Below are positions 36,101 to 48,707 of a stretch of DNA of 64,000 bases, in pieces. Made by a program: the position numbers and the translations under genes. Source of the DNA: Antedon mediterranea (Eukaryota > Echinodermata > Crinoidea > Comatulida > Antedonidae); NCBI RefSeq assembly GCF_964355755.1, contig NC_092677.1, positions 9,074,601-9,138,600 of the forward strand. The letters are read 5' to 3'. Positions within the stretch are counted from its first letter, which is position 1. Each line of letters opens with the position of its first letter. The notes under the pieces were generated by a model that was given only the letters and a program-made list of their open reading frames with translations, was not told where the DNA came from and searched no databases.

Positions 36101-39100
36101 TGTCTAAAATATAAAGATCTTGTTTTTTCCATGTGACAAACCATTATAATTTTATTTTTTTTAAAGTTATTATTATCGACACAATAACAAAAAAAAAACA
36201 AAAATTAACATAATGTTTGTTGCGTTGATGCTTACTGGACAGCGATGCCTCTTTCGAAATCGATGATTTTCAACCGTGGCGCTCTTTCGTCAGCAGTGCT
36301 ATATTGATCACTGCGGTATATTATAAGGCATCATGTTCTATTAGAATTCTAATAGAATGTCTGATCTTTGGAGCTACATTCAATTAACCTAATATATAAG
36401 CTACAACCAAGAAGATTATCGAAGCAAGCAGTGATTATTAGGGCGAAACCCATAACGTGTGATATCCTGAAAGCATAAGTGGCGTACAATTAAATACAAA
36501 ATTAGTGTATAAATGTTAATCATTACAGTTGTCCGGAAAATAATTTAATATAGTTATAATAATTGTTAATGCCCAACAAATGTGGTTGTTGGTAGACCCA
36601 CCTTTTGTGGCATACGGTATATATATGATCGGTTGTCGTTACCATGTGATATTTTGTCTGTGAAGCCACTTATACTGCTTACTAGTTATATAATAGTTAA
36701 TACCATGGAGTTACGCAGGAACTGATTAACCCTCTGTTTTACGTTGGTATTGAGTTTAGGCCTGGTAGTAGGCCCCAGGAGTAGGCCTCTGTACATGATC
36801 GGGTCGGATCGTATTTGTTTCCTTTGGCCCCGGTTATTCCATTATGAAAAATATACTATAATACTCCCAGTGTAAATACACAGTCTAGGAAACATTACGC
36901 ATTGATGTACATGCATAATGTTGTAGTGTAAGTTAAACTTTATTTACAGGTTTTAACATTTCTATGCACTAATGTATGGCGAACATTATGATACTAGATT
37001 TAACATACCGACATTACGCAACGTACATTATTGTGTAGGCCTAATTCTTCCTTCAATGAATACTAATAATAGGACTTACCGTACATAGGGCTAACATGAC
37101 ATGACGTTCCGATTATTCTAGGGGCACACCATTGTGCATTATTATTTTAGTCCATGTTATGTTAAATATATTGTGTAGACATATTATAATCTATGCTCTA
37201 TGTATAACATTATAATTGATTCTGTATATATATATGCACATGACTATGTTGCATACATTATATTGCAACTCAATCATTTCATGGAAAAGCATCCTTATAA
37301 TAGAGAGTGGTTCTTGGAAAATTCAGATTAAAAGATTGAGTTATTAAATATGTGTTCGTATTTAAATATGTGAAGGGTCTCTTTCGATTTGGTATCACAA
37401 TACAACATTTCATATGTGGTGGAATATGAATAGAACATAATAAAATAATACCTTACACAGACCTAATGTATGCAGCTAATGTAATGTACATAACGTACTC
37501 ATATTATACATGAACATATCCTGCGGTAGTATACTTGTAAGTGTAGCCATACTGTTCACTGTTGCGGACAGCATTAATATAAAGGATAAAGTGCATTGCT
37601 GATACTTTCCGTAGGCCTATGCTTTAATGTGCTTGGTTGGTTTCTATCCACCAAAGTTAGCGATAACTTTAACAAAGAAAACAACAACAAAATAAAACTA
37701 AGCTTGAACAGTTCCGACGCTTATGTAACATTCATGTTCCACATTCTATAATAGGAACACGCCTTATATGCCTAAGTAGGCCTACATGCTTTTCAGACAG
37801 TATTATTGTAGAAACATGAACGTCCGATCGTCAAACATGATAGTTCGCATATATCCCAACCACTGCAACCATCGTAAAATGTCAAATTGTGAAAAAATGG
37901 TACAATTTTTGGCAACATGGGCCTAGGACTGGGCTAATGTATTACTAAGGACCTAACTAATTACCAACAACCAAAACTCTCTATTCTATAGGCGTTGGAT
38001 GTTTCAATAGCAGACAATGTATAACTTATACATAACATCATATGAATGTTAAAAGACTGCTATGATTTCTGTTATAGTGACTCGTTAATTTAATTGTACC
38101 GTGAAATAGAATTTCATACGTTTGGAACATTCGTACCCACTTTACATACCTACTAAACAAAGCTCATGATGCTGTCTGGTACTAATAATACTTACGATGA
38201 AGATGGATGGATACAAAAGAAAATGTACCAAATATATTTATTAAAATATGCCTCCCCTATGACGTAGGCTATATTTATTTTAGGTAGGCCTACATCACTA
38301 GTACTCATATAATCATTAATTTGTCCTAATATAATACGTCCCAGCAAATGTTATCAGTTGTATTGTATGTTATAATTACTAATTAATGCACTGGGTGAAA
38401 TGTGTTCCCTGTGACAAGATATAATGAGGTAATATGATTTTAACCCAACAAGGCACCTCCAGGAAATTTCACTCTCAGCAAGACAACCACCTACTAACCT
38501 TGCATTGTCAGGCGTATTGAAAATAACCTATTCAATATATGTCCATAATGGAATATCTTTATGCCATAATCTTATAAATGTATAAATTGTTTTTAAAAAA
38601 ACAGATGTTAAAAGTATTCAGGAATATATTTTAATCGATTACAGTGTCAGTCTATACATGGAGGTATATAATATCTATTTTTAAACCTCTATCTATATAA
38701 TTTATATATAGTCTATATACCAAAACAACACTATTAATATATAACTCTACGAAGGATTAATTCTATTTTCTTAATTGCCTATCCAGTGCATGTGTTCAGG
38801 ACCTTTTAATTGTCAGTATGTATGGACTGTTGAGACAATATATGTGTTCCCGTCAAGAACATCCATAGCATCAAATGTACGCACATGATTTGTGTTCCAT
38901 CCACTGTGTTCACTTATTATGTTTACTGTAGGCCTATTTACATTAAAAAGCTTTTAGAATAAAGATAAGTTGATAATAATTTGCCAAGCTCTATAGTTAC
39001 ACTATACCTATAATGCTAAGTATTGACTTATTTAGCAAAGGCATACCATACATTGGTATTAAGTCAAACATTTATTGTATATTATCACTTATTGTATGTT

Positions 39101-39356
39101 AACCTATTACTGAATCATTACACATGCTAGGCTACTCCCTAGGCCTCTTGTCAGGCTGTATGCTACCGGGCATGTACTGTTTACTGATTATATATGATCT
39201 ATCGTATGACCATGTTCGCACATTACCGAACATCACAGAACATTTAAATCATGTTCATACCTACTAGTTCTTAATTTAGCTACCTTATCGTAAATTTAAA
39301 TTAAAATAATTTCGCGAATAAAGCAGTGATGTATTTGACGCGTTTATAAACCTTAC
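33168..39356. other. Long AT-rich desert with dispersed TAGGCCTA
   Basis: TAGGCCTA occurs repeatedly (33.6, 33.7, 34.6, 37.0, 37.6, 37.8, 38.3 and 38.9 kb). A minus-strand donor-like TACG/GTAAGTCC near 37080 follows a 42 nt segment open in one frame. No gene is supported apart from the microexon candidate at 34424. Confidence 0.4.
34424..34435 (+). other. Candidate 12 nt microexon
   Basis: TTGGTAATTGCTTTTTAG is followed by 12 nt (AAAATCCGAAAG) and then GTAAGTGTG. Both splice signals are close to consensus and the length is a multiple of three (Lys-Ile-Arg-Lys in phase 0). No flanking exons of the same gene were identified, so chance pairing cannot be excluded. Confidence 0.25.
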
Positions 39357-41578
39357 CTAATAACATAGTTTCTGTCCTAGGCAAGCACAATTATGTAAGC
39401 TATGTTCACGATAAGCAGCATCATCCGAGCATCATCCCGTATGTTCTCCAGGCCAGCAGACAGTTAATCTCGCTGCTAGGTGCCGGCTGCGAAATAATGT
39501 TGTAATACCTTGAACTTCGCCGATTCCCGTTGCGGTTAATTTACGTTCTCTACTTAATATATTTCGGGTTGCACGTCGAAATGTAGGCCTAGCGAGCATA
39601 AATAGGACACTTCAAACATTCAGGTTGCGGTACAAGTTCAATTGTCTGGGCCATTCGTTATACTGAAAATGATGCCCAACTATAATTTAGATCGAACTGA
39701 AGATTAGGACTGCCGTCCGGTACCCGTTTAAGTATGCACATTTTGTAGGCCTAGACTCCACGACAAGACGATACTAAATAACGGTCTTGATAATTACATC
39801 ATAATGTACAATACAGTGTTTAGAACATTCAATATTCAATTCAATTATAATTGAATATTCACTTTATTTCGAATATAGAATAATTATGGTGTATGGGAGA
39901 AAACATTCATGTTATAAATATCATAACATTTAACATTCAATAATTCTGCTTCTGGCATAGAACGTTAGCGTATTTTGTCTGATAGGCTACTCTACTATAT
40001 GACTATATGTTTTTGAAAACACAAGTGTGTCAGTTTAAAAAAAAATACATTTATTCACAATTTATAGGCCTACTACTACATCGTGTATCTACAATATAAT
40101 GTAGCCTATAATAAACACTATTTCTAAAAAAAATATTCTGCACAAATATTTGCAATCAGTGGGCCTTCACTATAGACTTAGTATTTAGTTAATTATGTAT
40201 ATGATATAAACATTGTTTCTAGGTCTTTTGTTTGCTTTGTTCATCACTTTCACTGAACCCAGTATACTATGCCTACTTGGACATTTCAACATTGTTTATT
40301 GAAGGCCTGGGTTAATTTATTTTTCTTATTTCTTTATGATAAATTCTGACAAATAACGAGTGTTCTTCTATATCCAATTTATTTATATCGTTCAACAAAA
40401 TACAGAGCAAGTTGGGAACAATACAAAATAATTATTGCAAATGAATACAACTTCTCTAGGCCTATATTGTTTCATAAACAACAAAACTGGTACTTAAAAA
40501 TCAACTCTTTTTTTAAAGAAAATAGGAAACAAGCATGATGAGTAGACCAACAGTAATTTAAAAAGGATTTACAATCGGCTGATTCTCAACGTTGTATAAA
40601 ATTAAGTTATTAAATAGTCAGAAGTAAGTTTACTTAATTTTAAAGCTCGTATTTTGCCTACTTGTTCCCAGCAAGGAAAGTCGTGTGTACGCACGTGGAT
40701 AACGTGCCTTATTCAGGTTAGAGATGTATGTTTTTTGTGGTTTTAAAAGTATAAATAAATCAACAATTCGTGCAAAAACATTTTGATTTTCTACTTCTAA
40801 ACAACATTTTAATTTTTAAAATCTTATCTGTACCTGCGTACCGGTACCTATTATTTGTATTTACTTTGTGTATGGAAAAAACTTAAGTAAACTTAGTACG
40901 TACCGGTTCCTGATTTGGTAGACTTACATTATTTTGTTTAAAATAAGCATAAGATTAATAAGTACGTTAGGCCTCTACAAGAATTCTATATTGATAAAAG
41001 CCTATTATATTCAGCAAAAAGGCTAAATACAACGTTCCAAATACCTACCATCAGTTATAACAAAATACTAGGCTTCAACGGTAAGTATCCAGGAGTGTTA
41101 CAATTGCATATAAACAGTATCACTTCGTTGTGTTACCGTTGGGAAGGCTTTTCAACGACTAATATGACTCGAATTGCACAAGGCGTAGACGAAATAACAG
41201 GCTAGCTTCGTATCCTAGCTTCGTCGAATATCATTTCATATTAAATGTTTTTAACATCCAAAGATTCCATCGGTCTTATCTCTTTCAAGCTGGCCTTCAA
41301 AAGAACGAGAAGATGCAAAGACTGCCGGTAATGCCATCTGAATTTTTATAAATCCAGTGTGTCGACAAATCTTTCATACTTCTCTCAATTTTTCTAAGAA
41401 AAAAAATGTTGGTAAATCACTAGACTCTTGCAAAAAATATCATATTCAAAGTAAAATTATTACTGAATAGTAGTGAAATTATATGATTGAATTGAAATGT
41501 GTTTTTATCTTTCACAAAAAAATATACCTTGAACTAGCCTACATATTCACACACATGTAGCGGAAAATTTCGTATATT
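39357..41578. other. Stretch with a locally GC-richer segment, no supported gene
   Basis: Around 39400-39640 the composition is less AT-rich. On the minus strand a segment ending CTATGTTATTAG is followed by GTAAGG at 39357/39356. It includes ATGATGCTGCTTATCGTG, which opens only 15 hydrophobic codons. It might be a leader exon but the evidence is slight. Confidence 0.2.
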
Positions 41579-41611
41579 TTATCGAAATGACACCGAGTAC
41601 AATGCGACACA

Positions 41612-41641
41612 ATTTGCATTTGGCGGGAATTTTGCCGCCAT
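41612..41641 (-). promoter_or_regulatory. Octamer, E2F and YY1 motif cluster
   Basis: Within 30 bp lie ATTTGCAT (41612-41619, octamer), TTTGGCGGGAA (41619-41629, the E2F consensus) and GCCGCCAT (41634-41641, YY1 core). On the minus strand the YY1 motif ATGGCGGC contains an ATG at 41641 that opens 20 codons (MAAKFPPNANCVAL...). Animal YY1-type promoters often place this motif just at the start of translation. No downstream exon was identified, so this is a motif-based call. Confidence 0.35.
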
Positions 41642-42401
41642 TTCTACATTTCCTGTATAATATTTACGCCTAATACTTATTTATATTTCATATTGTTTTG
41701 TCTAGTGTGTGATTAATATGCAATTATTAATAAGATAATAATAATAATTAAACAATCCTATCGTGAATTATCACTTTCGTTGAACCATGTGTGGAACGGC
41801 CGATTGTGTGTAGTAATATCTTCCGTTAGTTTTGGTTTATTTTGGAGTGAAACCTACAGCTTGCCTATTCGACCACAGGCCTACTTTACTACTCTAGACC
41901 AAACTATAACTTCAATAAATATACAATAACATATTTACTTTAAATGGAGATGATAATTGAATTATAAAGTTGTTTTGGTATAAGTATAACATTTTTTAAT
42001 ACATTAAAGTATATATTGAAAGGATTCGCCACTCTGGATCTAGAAATTAAAAACACGAACATTGTCCGAAGATATGAAATTTGTTATCCTAAATTTGTTT
42101 CATGAATAATATTCCATTGTGCTTGAAAATATCACATCAATGTGACTCATATTATACCATCCATAAATTGCTGGTCAATTTCTTTACTCTTGAAGTTAAT
42201 ATAGATTATAAATTTCGGAGATATTTTATCAAACTAGGCCTACTTACCAAGCTTACCCCAGCCCAAAATGAGATTAGATGATTTCAAAACAAAATGGCTA
42301 CAAAAAAATACACTAAACATTTTGTATGTTACCCTTTTGAATGTGTTATTTATATTATGGAAATACATTTTAAAATATTGGAATCCCTTTTATCCTTTTA
42401 G

Positions 42402-42468
42402 TTTTTGTACAGCGCTTAGTAGTTTCACAACATTAGGCGCTATATCCAGGATATTATATTATTATTAA
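42402..42468 (+). mobile_element. Possible L2-like LINE 3' end
   Basis: TTTTTGTACAGCGCTTAGTA ... TTAGGCGCTATATCCAGGAT followed by (ATT)n resembles the hairpin-like GCGC...GGCGCTATAT 3' ends of L2-type elements. The tail repeat differs from the (ATTG)n family at 22.8 and 45.4 kb. No reverse-transcriptase remnant was recognised upstream. Confidence 0.4.
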
Positions 42469-43623
42469 TATAAAAAAGCAAGTATTTGTTGAATTTGTTC
42501 AGCTGAACATTAATGTTAGTGACATCCCTAGTACAAATTTTGTCTGCTTAAATAATAACAAAAGAAGCATGAAATTAAGAAGAAACTTTTTAAATATTTC
42601 TCAATTTGCAAGTAATAAAAATAACCCAAAGACTGATTTTAAGTTTAGATTAACTAATTTTGAAGGCAAGCAAACAATGGAGATGTTTTTTCTTCAAAAT
42701 AATCCAGTTAATTACCAGTTGTATAATTTTATATATTCTTCATTTATTTTAGAAAGATCTACTGATACTTAACGTAATTGTTGTTTACTATTGTTGTTTA
42801 ATATTAATGATGATATCATATAATTATAGGCTTAATTTAAATTATAATTTCTTTCAAAAAGGTCATAACACACAAACAGAGATACAAACATAATATAGTG
42901 AAAACTCTTCCCTGATATTATGTACATGAAGATCATATTTTTTTAGTAATGAATATAAAAGACTATGTCGATAAGACGAACAGAACCACTGCAATTTAAA
43001 CCATTAAATAATTATACCAAGTTCTATTATAGGAGAATATCTTAATCTATCAAAATCTATAATCAATATAAATAGTACATCATGATAAGATATTTGTTTT
43101 CTAGGAAATAATATATTTAAAGTTATCGACGTCGTCTGATGCTTTCTCATTTTTATCATGCTATCTTAGCCGTTAGTTATCAAAAAGACAAGACTGTTGA
43201 TGTTTTCCTATAATATACCTTTTGGCACATACAACATGAGCAGAAGTTTTTTTTCTAGGAAATAATAATAAAAAGTATTTGATGATTCTGACAATTAAAT
43301 TATCGACATCGTGGGATGTTTATTAATTTTTGTTCATACTATGTTAGTCGGGAGTTTTCATCAACAATGTTGTTTCAGGACAGGACAGGACATATTTTTA
43401 ACAAAGATTTGAATCTTATATTTCAAACCATTATATTTTAAAACATTAATAAGACTTACAACATTAATTAAATATTAATTATACTTAAAACATTAATTGA
43501 AACATTAAAGAATTAATTTGATTTATAAGGTATACAGTTTGCAAATATATTTGAATATGAAACAATAAGCAAATATTTATACAGTCTATAAAATATTTCA
43601 ATGTTAGTCAAATAAATTATGTT
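42469..43623. other. AT-rich stretch without a recognisable gene
   Basis: A 67-codon frame at 42569-42772 (MKLRRNFLNISQFASNKN...) has the Asn/Phe/Lys bias expected of chance frames. Nothing else was noted. Confidence 0.4.
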
Positions 43624-43729
43624 TAGTGAGTAGTACCCGAAAGCTCTACACATTCTTTCTGACTCTTTTTACTTCTACATTTCGATTTGGTTTCTTGCTT
43701 ATTGTATCTCCATTGAAATCCAATACATT
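43624..43729 (+). repeat. ~160 bp dispersed repeat, copy 4 (truncated)
   Basis: It retains ACCCGAAAGCTCTA from the core, then TTTCTGACTCTTTTTACTTC and GTATCTCCATTGAAATCCA. The first core box and part of the hairpin are deleted, and the 3' block is missing. Confidence 0.65.
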
Positions 43730-44700
43730 TGTTTTATTATATAAAAAAATTAATATAAGCAATATATAGACAATTCTCATAATTTGTCTAATTTAAGCAA
43801 ACCTACCATAGTAGAGTAGTTTTTTTTTGTTTTTTTTTTAAGCTATCAATATTTTTACTTTTATTTTTTAGTCCTTTTAAACCAGTCATAATCCTATAAG
43901 TAAAATATCAAAGAAATACCTTTATCTCTTTAAATGTAAAATGTTAACAAACACTCAGCTCTTTCAGGTTGGGTGATCATTACTTTGGAGGTTTTATTAA
44001 AATAAAACTGTAATAAATTTAGAATAATAAGGTATAAGTTGTAAAAGCGGAGATTTTTTGCTAGGCAGTGTAGGCTATGTCTCTCATTTACGCATAGATT
44101 TCGTTAGCCAAGCCAAATTTGAATGCAAGTACCCCCATCCCTTCCAAAACATGTCAACGACCATATTAAACAATAAATTAATAAGAATTATAATATTAGT
44201 TCATTAGAAAACATAATAAAACGTATATAATTGCTATTTTTTTTATGTCAAAGTTTGTTTCTGCAAATGGAAATAAATCGACCACTTCAAACAACATTTG
44301 GCTAAGCCCTGTTGGATTATCTCGTTCGCTGATGATGGTAAATTGTCATAATTTATTCATAAAACGTATTATAGTCTAGATATTAGCTTGTAGTTCTATA
44401 ATTAGTCATAAAAGATGGTAGACATTTTAATAATTAAATAATAAATGTAAATGATGACGTAATATCTGTTTTGTGCAACATACACATTAGTTTGCTGATG
44501 ATATGGAAAAGCGTCATAAAGTATAGTCATAATTAGTCATAGATCTAATTATGATTGTGCTCTATTCTTTTGTTCCAAACATAAATTTTCGTTATAAAAT
44601 TCTTATACGAAATGAGTTTGGAAGATAAAAGATTAACTCTAAATTTTCCAGAATATTATTAGTCAAATAATATTGTAAGCTGTAAAAGTTACAAAATGTA

Positions 44701-44766
44701 GCCCCACCCAACCCTCGATATCAAGTCGTCTGCTTAATAAGCGGCCTGCTGTCAGACTATTGGAGC
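44701..44766 (-). pseudogene. Decayed tRNA-like sequence related to that at 18829
   Basis: Read on the minus strand, GCTCCAATAGTCTGA, TTAAGCAGACG, TATCGAGGG and TTGGGTGGGGC align in order with the 18829 tRNA-like sequence (GCCCCAGTGGTCTAA, TCAAGCAGGCG, TTCGAGGCT, CGGTTGGGGC). The D loop and the T stem are broken. It is a dead dispersed copy, which supports the view that the family is mobile. Confidence 0.5.
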
Positions 44767-45395
44767 ATTCCTCGTGGCATGGTTCATATTGGATACCATA
44801 TTCTATACCGTAAGCGTGCCTAGCTGACACATTATATAAATCTTAAAACAATTAAGTTCGATCTAACAAAGTGACAGTTACATTCTGTAATATAATGAAG
44901 AGTTATTCTAATTTATTATTCAAAATATACATATATAGTTTTTTATTAACAATATGATAAACAGCTCATCTTCAAATAACTTTTCCTCGTAGGTACTTTT
45001 TCATATTCTAATTATGTTTAGCGCCTTATCATTTACGGCTATTCTACTAACAAAAAATAAAAACCGAGTGAGTAAGTCATTATAATAAACGTTTAGATTC
45101 CTTACTTTCATGATCACAAACAAACCGTATATCATTATCTTTTGTACCTAACTAGGAGATTTATATTTAAACAAATCGAAGATAGAACTAATGCAATTAA
45201 AGACAATTTAAATGACATACATTATAATATATAACATCACATTCATCAGCATATCACTTGCCTCTCTTTTCTTTTCTTCTGTTTTGATCAATGTGTACAA
45301 TAGGTAATCAACTAAAAGTCTGATTTAAATATAATATGAAAAAATTAACAGAGTGGAGAAAATGTTTGTAAAATACCGGTAGCTGTTTATTTAAT

Positions 45396-45459
45396 ATCGC
45401 CATGAGCAATGAATGTTGGAATGGCGCTATATAAATTGAACGATTGATTGATTGATTGA
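45396..45459 (+). mobile_element. LINE 3' tail, same family as 22440
   Basis: CGCCATGAGCAATGA ... GGCGCTATATAAATTGAACG followed by (ATTG)n matches the last 64 bp of the LINE at 22440-22830. It is extremely 5'-truncated, as usual for target-primed reverse transcription. Confidence 0.88.
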
Positions 45460-46426
45460 ATATCAAGGGAAAATAATTGAAATTTAAGTAATGATTGCAG
45501 GCCTAACTAAAAACTACCAACACTTTTGAAAAGATTTTCATAGGATTCTTAGGCCTACATTATATTTTGGAAAAGCAGTGATTTATTTTTTCATTTAATG
45601 TCAGTAGTCTAATAAGTATGACTTTTTATACGTCTTTTTAAAATAATTTTCCAACTAAATTTCAATCAAATCAATGTGTCAATAACTATCGAATTCTTTA
45701 GAAAAACGGTTATATTTTTTAGAAGAAAAAGAAAGGTAATTTTTATAAGCGAAGATAGGTTTCAGTGGATTTTTTGTACTGATAGACGGGTTAGAGTTAC
45801 TGTAAGAAAATTGTAATAATTTATGTAAAATGTACCATTGGCTGTTAACTAGGTTAACTAACAGAAACAATAACATAACTCTTGATATATAAAACTGCTA
45901 AAAGGCTTTTTATGGACTAATCAATACTTTAACCCTTTTTAGACTTTAAATTATGCATAATATCATGAGCAAACTATGAAAACTATAATTGTGGTAGGCC
46001 TATTCAGCTTTCCACCATTGATGGATTAACCACACGACAATACAAGAGTTTAACAGTACCGACGCCTAGGTACGTTACACTTATTTTTACAAAATAGAGT
46101 GCTTACATTTTACAAAGGTTAAAAGAAACTACAGGCCTATAAAATATCTTCGAGAGTAATATATTATACCAATACATACTGCAATATGTTGTTCAACTGA
46201 AAGTTGACACCAACATTAAATATCCAAGAAAATTAAGGATAAGCAATTCACTCCGTCCAGAAAATAATTAAAACAAAAGTGTAATTATTAGCGAATTTAC
46301 TAAACTTTTATTTTAACACTGATAATATTTATTTTATGAAATGGTAATGACAGTATAATCTTGTTGTAACCATTTTTCAGTTACTTTCTATTGATTGCAT
46401 ATTAAACAACTATGAGAACAACAAAT

Positions 46427-46558
46427 TGGTACTCTTTTCTTCTCATTTTACCATCGTTTTGTTTTAGCTTGTTTGCTTGTTTTATTTGTATCTTTACTTA
46501 AATCTAGGCACTGATGCCCAGAACATTGTAGAATATCAGTAATTTTGCCTTTGAATTT
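46427..46558 (+). repeat. ~160 bp dispersed repeat, copy 5 (5' part lost)
   Basis: The middle and 3' blocks are recognisable (TCGTTTTGTTTTAGCTTG, GTATCTTTACTTAAATCTAG, CACTGATGCCCAGAACATTG, CAGTAATTTTGCCTTTG). The hammerhead-like core is absent. Confidence 0.65.
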
Positions 46559-47128
46559 ATAAAACAAATTGTGGACCTCAATGTGTATATCAAAGCTCAT
46601 TTTATTTGTTTGTATACAAACTCTTTTCTTTTACATAGCCGTTTAGCTAATTTAGTATTCATTTAAGAGGAGATAAAGAGTAATAAATTAGTCCTAATGG
46701 CGAGAAACTTTTCTTTACAATCTAAATGTAGGCTATACGGTACGTTGCATCTGTCCATTCACCCGAAGCTATGAAGTTTGGTATCTCCCCTTCGAAATAA
46801 CCTTAGGGGGATTGTTTATTTAAAATTAGGAAATTAACCATATAATTAAGGCCACATTGTTCCACTTGCATGCATTTGTTATACCTTGCATAAAACTTAA
46901 AGATGTGGATTAAGTCGAAACTTTATAACAACACCATGACAATTGATACAAATCTAACCGTACATATGTAAACTTTCTTTTACAAATCCATTGATGTAGG
47001 CTTAATTAAAATATAGGGCACAGTGGGGACACTCTACAGGAGTTCAAGTGTGCATACAGACTTTGATACAGTGCGTACAGTTTTTTGTACGCGCGCGTAT
47101 ATATCCATTGTTTCTGGTTCCGTCATGG

Positions 47129-47193
47129 AACTTTCTACACTATAAAACTAGTTTTTGACACACAAAACACTTTGATAGTGTAGACAGAGCTTT
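47129..47193. mobile_element. Fragment of the GCTCTGTC MITE family
   Basis: The right end is intact (TTTGATAGTGTAGACAGAGCTTT), and the left end is degenerate (AACTTTCTACACTATAAAAC). ACTAGTTTTTGAC in between corresponds to the interior of the other copies. This is a deletion derivative. Confidence 0.7.
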
Positions 47194-48091
47194 GGTTTTG
47201 TTCTTCAAAACAAACAAAAACAATGAAATTGGTTGGTCAAAATTACATAAAAAAAACGGATATCAATTTATTTTTATTTTTTGTTGTTGAAGTTATTATT
47301 GCTTCTCTTTATAATTTATTGCAATGCTATCACAAAGAGAATAACAGAATGTGTGTCATTCTCATTGTTTATTCGTGGTACTCAAATGTATTTAGTATGT
47401 TCTTAAACTAGTTTAGGACCTATAATAATTTATATGTTATATTAAATGGTATATGCCTATAATAGAAATTTGTTCATTTTGTAGTCTAATTTGTACATTT
47501 TAAATATAGAATTGTTCTATTTATATGTTTTGATTCATTGGTGTTTATAGTATATTGTTCTTGGACGCACCCAAAGTGTGTTTTCGAATAAAGATTATAT
47601 ATTATATATTGTAAGCAAAAAGCACCTTAATGCGTGTATGTCTATTCATTTGAATACAAAATGGCGATCAGCGAAAAGTCAGAAGCGGAAAACTCCTTAT
47701 GCAGATGCAGTCTAGAAGTTGTTTCTTAATTAGTATCTAGAAGGAAGGAGGGAAGGGGAGTAATGTTAAATTGTATAGTGTTTATAGGTTTATAATAGGC
47801 CTGGTATACGAATAAAATTAAAATTGGCCATGATTTTGTTTTTTAAATCCGAAGAAAAACAAACTTAATACCTTGGTTCAATTTTTTATTGCATTTATAC
47901 AATATATATTTTTTTTTATAGTTTAAACTTTATTTTAAGAGTGTAAACTTTCCAGCCGGAAAAAAAAATAATGCTAGTTGATAGCCTACTTTTACAGTCT
48001 TACTTTCCAAGATTAAAAAAAAAACAGACAAACAAACAAATTAGACAACAAACTTAACACATTTTCTTATTACATTTATACAATTTTATTC
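47194..48091. other. AT-rich stretch without a recognisable gene
   Basis: Nothing beyond AT-rich sequence; AATAAAG near 47588 has no gene attached. Confidence 0.35.
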
Positions 48092-48232
48092 AAAGCTCTG
48101 GTCTACACTAGTTTGAAGAAGTGTGGTGTGCTAAAATATGGTAGTGATATGCACAAATATGGTAGTGATATGACATCATCATGTTCATATATGGGCACAT
48201 CACATGTTTTGACAAAAGTTTGACAGAGCTTT
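48092..48232. mobile_element. MITE of the GCTCTGTCTACACTATCA family
   Basis: The ends are AAAGCTCTGGTCTACACTAG and TTTGACAGAGCTTT. The interior has two direct copies of AATATGGTAGTGATATG and the shared ATATATGGGCACATCA. It lies about 900 bp from the preceding fragment. Confidence 0.82.
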
Positions 48233-48549
48233 AAAATCTTACACTCCAATAAAATACACATAAGAAAACTATACATCCTTAAAAAATTACATTAAAATTA
48301 AAAGGTGGCCATTCAAATTTCCTTGTAAAAGAAAAATGAAACCCGGCAGATATGATAAAAGCAGGTGTTAGATTCCGTTGCATTTTGGGAAAGATAGATA
48401 AAAAACATCCGATCATAATTAACACAAACTTAATGACATTCAAATAGTGGATGAACTAAAGGTGTACACACCGGTTTATATAATAAAATGAAATGTATTT
48501 TCTGTTTTGTTTTATTTTCTAACATGCGTCTACCGGTATTTCGATTTAG

Positions 48550-48707
48550 TTTGGGAAAAAAATATGCGATTTAACGGTACTCAAACTTACGCCAGAGATT
48601 ACGTTAATTTAATTCGTTACGGTAAGTTATGTTTATCGGCTGTTCTGCCATCTGTCTCACGTGGTCTCCCGGAGGAGATTCGTTCGATGTATCACTCTAG
48701 ACTTTGA
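48550..48707 (+). CDS. Candidate exon, unknown gene or LINE remnant
   Basis: TTTCGATTTAG (48539-48549) precedes an open frame of about 52 codons ending at TGA 48705-48707, with an alternative donor G/GTAAGTTA at 48621. The peptide reads WEKNMRFNGTQTYARDYVNL, then IRYGK, then a second part with RGLPEEIRSMYHSRL. The second part resembles the LWNSLPEEIRS stretch of CR1/L2 reverse transcriptases, so this may be a decayed LINE. Alternatively it is a C-terminal exon. RYGK looks like an amidation site, but the TRxR signature of NPY/NPF peptides is missing. Confidence 0.25.

Noticed and set aside
48550-48621. NPY/NPF-type neuropeptide exon
   Set aside because: RYGK is present but the TRxR signature, signal peptide and usual intron position are not.
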